Of a DNA stretch of 64,000 bases, positions 56,279 to 64,000 are shown piece by piece (position 1 is the first letter of the stretch; every line of letters starts with the position of its first letter). The notes beneath the pieces are model-generated. The model did not search any database. It was not told the DNA's origin and saw only the letters and a list, made by a program, of their open reading frames with translations. Location of the stretch: assembly GCA_022036555.1 (NCBI GenBank), contig CM039135.1:39578243-39642242 (forward strand). Direction: 5' to 3'. This DNA comes from Microstegium vimineum (lineage: Eukaryota > Streptophyta > Magnoliopsida > Poales > Poaceae). Position numbers and translations under genes: made by a program.

Positions 56279-59200
56279 ATGTCTGAGTTTGTGGACCTTG
56301 AGACCCAGGATGGGATAAGAATGACATGGAATGTTATACCAGGCACAAAGCAGGATGCTACTAGCTGTGTTGTTCCTGTTTCTGCCATTTATACTCCTCT
56401 AAAGCCAAATCCTTCCATGCCTGTTCTCCCTTATGCCCCCCTCCGTTGCCGCATGTGCCATTCGATTCTGAACCCTTTCTCAGTTGTTGATTTTGTCGCA
56501 AAGATTTGGGCCTGTCCGTTCTGCTTTCAGCGCAACCATTTCCCCCAACATTACAATTCTGTTTCAGAAAACAACCTCCCTGCTGAGCTGTTTCCTCAAT
56601 ATACCACCGTTGAGTATACATCCACATCTGAAACGGGTCCTGTGGCGCCTCCAGTCTTCCTCTTTGTTGTTGATACATGTATGATTGAGGAGGAGATTGG
56701 CTATTTGAAGTCTGCTTTAGCACAAGCAATTGAACTATTGCCAGATCAATCCCTTGTTGGATTTATTACTTTTGGGACATATGTTCAGGTCATTATCATC
56801 TCTCGTATTGATACTCCATTGCTGAATGCACTGGTCAACAACTAATACAGAGGTTTAATTTATGTAGGTGCATGAATTGGGTTTTGGCTTGTTGCCAAAG
56901 TCATATGTGTTCAAAGGGACAAAAGAAGTTACAAAGGAGCAAATTCTGGACCAAATGAGTTTCTTTGCTGGGAAAACTAAACCCACAACAGGTGTGATCG
57001 CAGGCGCAAGGGATGGCCTCTCAGCAGAGAGTATTGCTAGGTTCCTGTTGCCTGCTTCTGAGTGCGAGTTTGTGTTGAATTCAGTTAAGAGCTCTTCTTG
57101 ATTATAAAACTGTGATACATTGGTCAGGGAGTTGGCAAAGTTCTTAGCACATCAAAATGTTGAACACTGAAATTATCACTCTCAAGTGACATACTAAAAT
57201 ACGTTTCCATCATTACACTGTTGACACTGTTTTCCTTTTTCTGTAGGTAATAGAAGAACTGCAAAAGGACCCTTGGCCTGTTCCAGCTGATAAACGTTCA
57301 TCAAGGTGTACTGGAGTTGCATTAAGTGTTGCTGCTAGTCTCTTGGGGGTTTGTGTTCCTGGATCAGGTGCTAGAATTATGGCATTTGTAGGTGGCCCAT
57401 CTACAGAGGGACCTGGTTCTGTAAGTCAATTTCCTTTTTTATATATAAAAAGTTACCATGTTCTTTAGCTTCACTCCCATTTTTTTTTATTACACTGATG
57501 CTGTAAACCTAGATGTTAGGATGGTTAGGTTGTGCTGGCCCTCCCAGGGGCCAGAGAGACAGCTAAGATTGGAATCATGGTTTCTTCTTGCTTAATTACA
57601 ACAGTGGCATAGGCTTCCTTGTATAGAGGATCATCTAATACAGATACTGATAAATCATTCTATAATAACCATCCTAACTAGATAAGATACCAGGCAGGTA
57701 GCCTAGGAAACTTAATACTTTAGCTATTATGGAATATGGAAAACTATAATCTTTTTGGTACCAGGAAAGCTATAATCTTAACCATGAAAAAAGTGGCTTC
57801 CAAATCCTTGTGACCTTGCCATACAGGCCTGCTGCTACTGCTACGGTACCTGTGCTACTGCTAGCGTGTAACAGGCAGCTGCATTTTGTATAGGTGGTGG
57901 TGTTTATAATCATTCTCCTACAGTTACAAAACCTATCTCTACTCTCCTTTTGTAAGTAATAATGTGTTTTTTCTTTTCCGTTTAATATGCTGTGGAACTA
58001 CTTGTAACACCATATCCCAATTGGTTGGTACTGACTAACAGATTGGGTTTGGCCCCACGTGACTAGTCTAGTTGTATGAAAACCTCATGCAATACCCAAA
58101 TTGACTGGATTAATTTTGAGAAACTTCGTTACAACTACACTGTTACAGGGCTGTGCATATTTAGAGTTCAGATTCATTTGATGGAAATTTTGTGAATTTT
58201 GTACCGTGATCTATGTTCTGCTGTTCTGGATATAGTTTTGTGCTTCTATCTGTAATGGAAGTATAATAAACCTCTCCAATTTCCCAATTTTATATGCAAT
58301 ACAATATGAAAATAAGACAAACCAGCTTTGTCCATTCTGCTTATATTTGATCAATATAGCATGGTTTGTTTCCAAATAAAGTTGAATACCATTTTAGCTT
58401 GCTTTCTTTTCACTTATAACTCACTACATGCAAATTAGTGATATGCTATCAGGGAAATGTAGGCAAAAGCATGCACATGACATTAATTCCCCCTTGAACA
58501 CTGTTTATCATCGAGAGTCTGATTGTCTCAAATATCTTGGCTTTTCTTTAAAAAATGCCATTACTCACTTCTATGCTTTCTAATATACTATAATGATATT
58601 ATTTTCCAAATTTCAGATCGTATCCAAGTCTCTATCGGAACCAATTCGCTCGCACAAAGACCTGGATAAAGGTTCAGCTCCACTCTATAACAAAGCTGTT
58701 AAATTCTACGAGGATATCTCTAAGCAGCTTGTGAATCAAGGCCATGTACTTGATTTATTTGCTTGTGCGCTTGACCAGGTTTGTTGCCTTCTTTTCTGTT
58801 CTTTTTATTTTTGATGAAAACTTAGTTTTGTTTGCTTGGTTTTGGTTGTTTAGTTAGGAATTGTAGAAAAAATGATATGCAATAATTTACAGACTTATAT
58901 TGCACAAGCATTTTTTTTTGTCTCACCAAGCCACTATATGAATATAATGACCAATCAACAGAAACTTTAGGCTCATGCAATATGTATACTGGCATATGAA
59001 ATCAATGCTTCAACCAATTTGGTAAACTGACATTTTTTTTCTAATGTTGTAATTGGTTTGAAGTTTGAACATTCAGCTACCAAGTTATTAGTTGCTAAAT
59101 TTGTTGATAAAAGATTAGTTTCTGCAACAAAAATAACCAAATGATTTGTCATTTGAAATATGGTAATGAACAAACTACCAATAGTTAGGAAATCTCAGTT

Positions 59201-61962
59201 CTGTGTCAGTTTAATGTGCGTAGGCTGTTTTTGAATTAAAATTCTTGTTTATATTCTCTTTCCCAGGTTGGTGTTGCTGAGATGAAGGTTGCTGTGGAGA
59301 GAACTGGTGGAATAGTTGTGCTTGCAGAAAGTTTTGGTCATTCTGTTTTTAAAGACTCACTTCGACGCATCTTTCAGTCAAGTGACAATGATCTTGATTT
59401 ATCATTCAAGTAAATACACTTTACGGTAATTAATAACATGTCTTAGCCCATCAATAATTTGAGTGTTCTGACTGACGTGTATAAAATTATATTTGCAGTG
59501 GTATCTTTGAGATTAACTGCTCAAAAGATGTCAAAATCCAAGGAATTATTGGACCATGTACTTCCCTGGAGAAGGTATAGTGTGTATCGGTTACATATTG
59601 TCATTTTGTTTTTTTTGGAAATTGGAATAACACTGTACATCTGATCTTTTTATGTGCAGAAAAGTCCTCTATCCTCAGATACAGTTGTAGGTCAGGGAAA
59701 CACTAACGCATGGAAGATGTGTGGTCTAGACAGGAAAACATCACTCTGTTTAGTATTTGATATTGCAAAGAAGGATGGACCAGATTCGGTTGGTGTTGGT
59801 CAATCAGCAAGCAATCAGTTCTACTTCCAATTCTTAACCTAGTAGGGGATCTGTTTGCCCCCCTTCATTTTTAGGCAAAAAAAATCCAATACAGTCAGAG
59901 AATGGTATGTGACTGACTTGAGGTGTTGCATTGCATGCAGTTACCAGCATCATGAGGGGCAGATGAGATTACGAGCCACTACACTTTCTAGAAGATGGGT
60001 TGCTGGTTCTGGTGGTGTGCAGGCAAGTTTTAGTCTAGCTTTCTTTTCTTTGGTGGTCACAATCATTGTCTGCTTAATTTGTCGACAGGTATCACCTGTT
60101 TTTTTCCTCATCATGTAGGAACTCATAGGTGGCTTTGATCAAGAGGCAGCTGCTGCAGTCATGGCACGCTTGGTCTCATTTAAGATGGAAGCTGAGGTAC
60201 TCGACGACATGTATTAAATTATTTTACCATTAGCACATACATGATAGATGAACTTATTTCTCTTGAGAAAATGGTATTGCAGTACGATGAATATAATGCA
60301 GTAATAAAATGATGCCAGCTTGCTGTAATTATTTCCGTTTCAGAACCTTAATATAATGATAGTATAATATTCATGCTTCTTTCAGGCTGATTTTGATCCG
60401 ATAAGATGGCTTGATCGAGCATTGATTAGTTTATGTTCGAAATTTGGTGACTATCACAAAGAAACACCCTCATCCTTCAGTTTATCCCCTCGTCTGTCCA
60501 TATTTCCCCAGTTCATATTTAATTTGAGACGATCTCAGTTTGTTCAGGTAAAGCATTTTTCCTCATTTATTGAGCAGTTCTGATCAACACTTCAACGGAT
60601 CTTGCGAAATCACACTTCTCGGTGCACTGATTATTTTACTTCCCACGCAGGTTTTTAACAACAGTCCAGATGAAACTGCTTATTTCGCAATGATGTTAAA
60701 CAGAGAGAATGTATCAAATGCAGTTGTGATGATCCAGCCATCACTCATATCTTATTCATTTCAATCGGGTCCAGAGCCAGTTCTGTTGGATGTAACTGCA
60801 ATTGCAGCTGATAGGATCCTTTTGTTGGATTCTTATTTTACTGTTGTCATATTCCATGGGATAACGATTGCACAGTGGCGAAAGGCTGGTTACCAATATC
60901 AAGAAGGCCATGAGGTAATATATTGTCAACCAAAACATATTATATATTAGATTTGGTCTATTTATTCTATGCATTTGTATGGCTACAAATAACTGTATCC
61001 ATGCTTGATTTTTAAACTCTTTAATAGTGTGCCTTGACATCAAAATGTTTTGTAAGTCTTACGGTCTTCTTATGTTAAGAAGAATAAGCTTACTATTCTG
61101 TGGTTTCATAGCCTTTAGACATGAGGCTGTTAGGCCGATCTACGAACAGTGGGCTTCATTATGTACAATATATATGCTGATGTGCTACATTAGCAAACCG
61201 ACAACTAACCTTGTACGGTGTCCAGTCATTTGTCCAGTTGTTGCAGGCTCCACAGGAGGAAGCTGATGCAATAATCAAGGAACGCTTTCCTGTGCCCAGA
61301 TTGGTTGTGTGTGATCAATATGGTTCTCAGGTTATTTCTCTTATATATTCTATTCTTGTTTGTTATTTGTTAGATTATTTCAACACACTGCATTTTCCCT
61401 CAGGAGATTTCTTTATGTGTATCTATTTATTGCAAACATTTGTTCTCTCTACTGGATAAGGTTCACAAATTCACCATACTTTCAATTTTAACTAGTGGCC
61501 CAAGTTTTTGTTGAAAATTGCATTGTAGGCCCAGTAGCAGATCAGCATATCTGGGGATGCTCATGGGTCATTGATTAGCTGGAAACCCAAAACAATGTTG
61601 CTTGTGTTCTTTTTTTCTTGTTGAAATCCACGTGGGTCAGCCTTCATCACATAGCCAGACATTTCAAAACCACCAAATTATTGGGCAATGCAAACTACCA
61701 AGTTATATAAAACTTTGACTTTATTAAGTTCTGATAAGATAAAGTTCTATACATTAAAATAAAATAAAAGAGGATGGAAAGGAATGCCATTCATATTTAA
61801 TTTACGTTCTTTTGAAAATTGCAGGCTCGATTTTTGCTGGCAAAGCTTAATCCATCGGTCTCGTATGACAATCCTCCAGCACCAGGAGGGGATGTCATAT
61901 TCACAGATGATGTGAGCTTCCAGGTCTTCATGGATCATCTCCAGCGCTTGGCCGTTCAATAG
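56279..61962 (+). CDS. SEC23: SEC23, COPII coat GTPase-activating subunit, 13 coding exons
   Basis: Coding exons: 56279-56788, 56868-57083, 57247-57420, 58617-58778, 59267-59409, 59499-59574, 59660-59841, 59941-60022, 60119-60196, 60386-60547, 60651-60914, 61226-61330, 61825-61962. They join in phase to 763 residues, the usual SEC23 length, with no stop. SEC23 pairs with SEC24 on ER membranes and stimulates SAR1 GTP hydrolysis during vesicle budding. The N-terminal zinc finger has C57, C60, C79 and C82 (CRMC...CPFC). The trunk domain begins FLFVVDTCM; a helical part (DFDPIRWLDRALISLCSKFG) and a gelsolin-like C-terminal part (VPRLVVCDQYGSQ, ending FMDHLQRLAVQ) follow. The start is the first Met after the leader intron. 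One intron, 60023-60118, has a GC donor. It appears functional. Confidence 0.96.
60023..60118 (+). other. SEC23: GC-AG intron in SEC23
   Basis: The protein junction GGVQ to ELIGGF requires a donor GCAAGT directly after GTGCAG. The acceptor is ATGTAG. No GT donor keeps the frame. GC donors with a strong flank are a known minority class. Confidence 0.85.
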
Positions 61963-62458
61963 ATTATCATGGCGCTTGGACTAATTTTATCGTGTAGCCA
62001 ATTTTGCTCGCATCTGTACATCGTCTTGGTCACTGACAGTTTCTCGAGGCTAATACAAAAATTTCAAATGCAGGCTTGGTTTATCCGTTCTAACAATTGT
62101 AGCTTGTAGTGCAATTGTTGTGTCATGAACAGCTGGTTACTCTTGTTCTGGAGTGACCGAGTCAATTATAGCGAGCGTCAGACTTTCACATCTCCGTTAT
62201 TTTTATAGTACAAACCTGAGCATAGTGGAAGAAGAATCTGTTTAGGTAATCCATGATCAAGGAATATTCTGGTTCTGAACATTTCCACTATGCATGGAAT
62301 TACCGAGATTCTCCTTAGGCTTCAATGTTGATTGTGAAAAGCGAGACATTTCATTACATAGACTAGATTGATGCACTAATCCGACCGATTTTTGCAAGAT
62401 AGCTACTCCGTAAGTGACACCCGTGGCACATGACATCTCAAAATAAGCAGCAGCAGCA
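61963..62458. other. SEC23 3' UTR and convergent spacer
   Basis: About 500 bp separate the SEC23 stop from the stop of the convergent esterase gene. It holds both 3' UTRs. No other feature. Confidence 0.6.
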
Positions 62459-63608
62459 TCAGGCGTCCATTTTTGAAGCTCTGGTGCTTACTTGATCGCC
62501 ATTGATGAAGTTCACCACAGCATCCATCTCCTTCGCCGCCTTCTCGCTGTCAGGCTTGTCAAGGAAGTAGACGTGATACTCGCCGGGCGTCTCGTACAGC
62601 TCCGCGTCGCCAGGCCACCCGCTCGCCCTGAGCGCGTGGACGTACGCACGGCCCCTGGCGCTGAGCATGTCCAGCCCGGCCACGGTGACCAGCACGCGCG
62701 CGCAGGGTAGCCGGCGCCACTCCTCCGGCGGCATGGCCACCGGGTTGATCACGGGGTCGTCGATCCCGTAGCGGCCGCCGCACACGAAGCTCCACGTGCG
62801 CTCGCGCCACCGCCGCACGTCCTCGTCGCTCGTCTCCGACGGCACGGGGCGCTTCCCCCAGAAGTAAGGGTCGAGCAACGCGAGGCCCACGGACGGCCCG
62901 CCCCGCGCGCAGCGCCACGTAGTGCGCGATGTTGCCGCCGGCGCTGTCGCCGGCCAGGAACAGGCGTCCCGGGTCGGCGTGGCGCGACAACCATGGGTCT
63001 GTGTCCGGCCCGGACCGCGCGTTGGCCAGCGCCCAGCGGAGCGCCGCCCACGCGTCGTCGTACGCCGTCGGGAGGCGGTGCTCGGGCGCGAGGTGGTACT
63101 CGACGGACACGGCGAGCACCCGGGCCCTGGACACCAGCGCGTTCAGGTACCGGTGGTACGTCGGCGAGAAGGCAGACTCCGTGACGAACGCGCCGCCGTG
63201 GTAGAACACGAGGAGCGGCAGCAGGCTGCTTCCGCTTCCACCGCCGCCGCCCGTGGCCGTGCGGTTGGTGTCGAGGCTAGGCAGGTAGAGGCGCACGGCG
63301 AGGCCCGCGGCGGCGTCGACGACGACGTCCCTGGAGGCGACGCCGGTGGCCGGGTCCGTGGAGGCCGGCACGGTGTCCGTGCCTATGAAGCGCTGCACTC
63401 GGCCGCTCTTGTAGAGGACCAGGAACGGGAAGAAGAAGAAGTCGACGTCCCCGCCGTCGCCGTCGGCGCCCACGGAGGCTGCCAGGCCGGGAGGAAGAGC
63501 GGGCGGGGCGAGCAACGCGCCCGCCATGCTGAGCAGCAGCAGCAGCGCAGACGAGAAGCTCCCCGCCATGAGTGAAGCTGCGAAGGCGAAGTGAAACCCC
63601 AGCCGCAA
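62459..63608 (-). CDS. Carboxylesterase (CXE, alpha/beta hydrolase fold 3) with a frameshift
   Basis: Plant CXE-type serine esterase acting on small ester substrates; this group includes tuliposide-converting enzymes and gibberellin receptor relatives. The first frame carries FFFFPFLVLYKSGRVQRF, the oxyanion motif HGGAF, VEYHLAPEHRLP and the nucleophile motif GDSAGGNIAHY. The second frame, 62459-62890, carries LLDPYFWGKRPVPSE, the Asp in VAGLDML and the His in GEYHVYFLD. The full triad is therefore present but split by a one-base shift at about 62885-62910 in a G/C run. The start at 63608, or Met at 63569, gives a hydrophobic leader (FSSALLLLLSMAGALL) that resembles a signal peptide and is unusual for the mainly cytosolic family. 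Length without the shift would be about 380 residues. Confidence 0.85.
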
Positions 63609-64000
63609 ACTTCCTCGGTCGGTCTCTCCCCGGAGCTACTCTGAGCTTGTCGGCTTCTTGTAGATAGCGCCGCGCGCCCGCGCTTTCTCTTACTGGTACG
63701 TGTGATGCTCCGCCAGTAACACGTCGCGACGGCGGGCGGCGTGGCCAGTCGCCGCAGTGCAGCACGGGCTGCGTACGTCGAGCTCCGGTGGGTGGAGGTG
63801 AGACGGAATTTAGGCGCACTGTTATGTCCACGAGTTCACCGTGGGAAGCCGATCCTGCGTGTTCTCCTTCTCCTCCGACCTCCGTGACGCACTGACGACG
63901 CCGGAGGCCACAGCCTTAGAGCTACAGGAAGTGAGGCCCAAAACATTTGTGTAATCGTCCTATGTACCCGTGGGATGGGACTGCGAGCGACCTGCGCGTT
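63609..64000. other. Upstream region of the esterase gene
   Basis: GC-rich with no TATA box recognised on the minus strand. Frames running through it are shadows of the esterase frame. Confidence 0.4.

Noticed and set aside
62922..63575. 217-codon plus-strand open frame opposite the esterase
   Set aside because: It mirrors high-GC codon positions of the esterase and shows no recognisable domain.
1..64000. CRISPR arrays, operons or bacterial signals
   Set aside because: No regularly spaced repeat-spacer arrays were seen, and the introns and transposon types show plant nuclear DNA.

Overview
This window is nuclear DNA from a grass (Poaceae), probably a PACMAD or panicoid species. The basis is GC-rich, mostly short protein genes set in a dense matrix of grass-type transposons: Stowaway and Tourist MITEs, CACTA, hAT, Pack-MULE, a tRNA-derived SINE, LINEs, and Ty3/gypsy and Ty1/copia elements. 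The SEC23 gene has typical plant introns. A run of exactly 100 Ns at 46075-46174 shows a draft assembly. The species itself cannot be named from the sequence.

Layout. 1-17125 is a large Ty3/gypsy element of Tat-lineage type. Its gag-pol is on the minus strand, and a separate intron-containing plant-mobile-domain (PMD) gene lies on the plus strand between pol and the 3' LTR. Two solo LTRs of another family, each with a perfect 5-bp target duplication, are nested in the PMD part. 17126-24400 is intergenic with MITEs and a three-level nest (Tourist-like MITE in LINE in Stowaway MITE). 24486-25441 is an ERF group X transcription-factor gene with one frameshift. 25442-34530 holds hAT MITEs, a SINE, a Pack-MULE carrying a receptor-kinase ectodomain fragment, a CACTA element, a Tourist MITE and a LINE tail. 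34788-41509 is a complete but mutated Ty1/copia element (TSD AAGAG). 43286-44148 is a small two-exon gene resembling DUF1645 proteins. 44921-54735 is transposon-rich and contains a broken BKI1/MAKR-like gene. 55300-62240 is an intact SEC23 gene (COPII coat, 763 aa, 13 coding exons). 62459-63608, on the minus strand, is a carboxylesterase gene with one frameshift.

The most unusual signal is in the gypsy element. The hexamer GCCGAT, or its complement ATCGGC, occurs about 70 times by eye in roughly 11.9 kb: in both LTRs, in gag-pol and in the antisense PMD gene. About six would be expected by chance. The two nested solo LTRs show at most one copy and the copia element about four. This is formally like the dispersed short motifs bound by VANC anti-silencing proteins of VANDAL transposons. 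The hypothesis is that the PMD protein, or another element-encoded protein, recognises this motif.

The host genes are unrelated in function (ethylene-response transcription factor, kinase-regulator fragment, vesicle coat, esterase) and do not form a pathway. Three GC-rich genes each show a single-base frameshift and an otherwise conserved protein. This could be assembly error or real decay.
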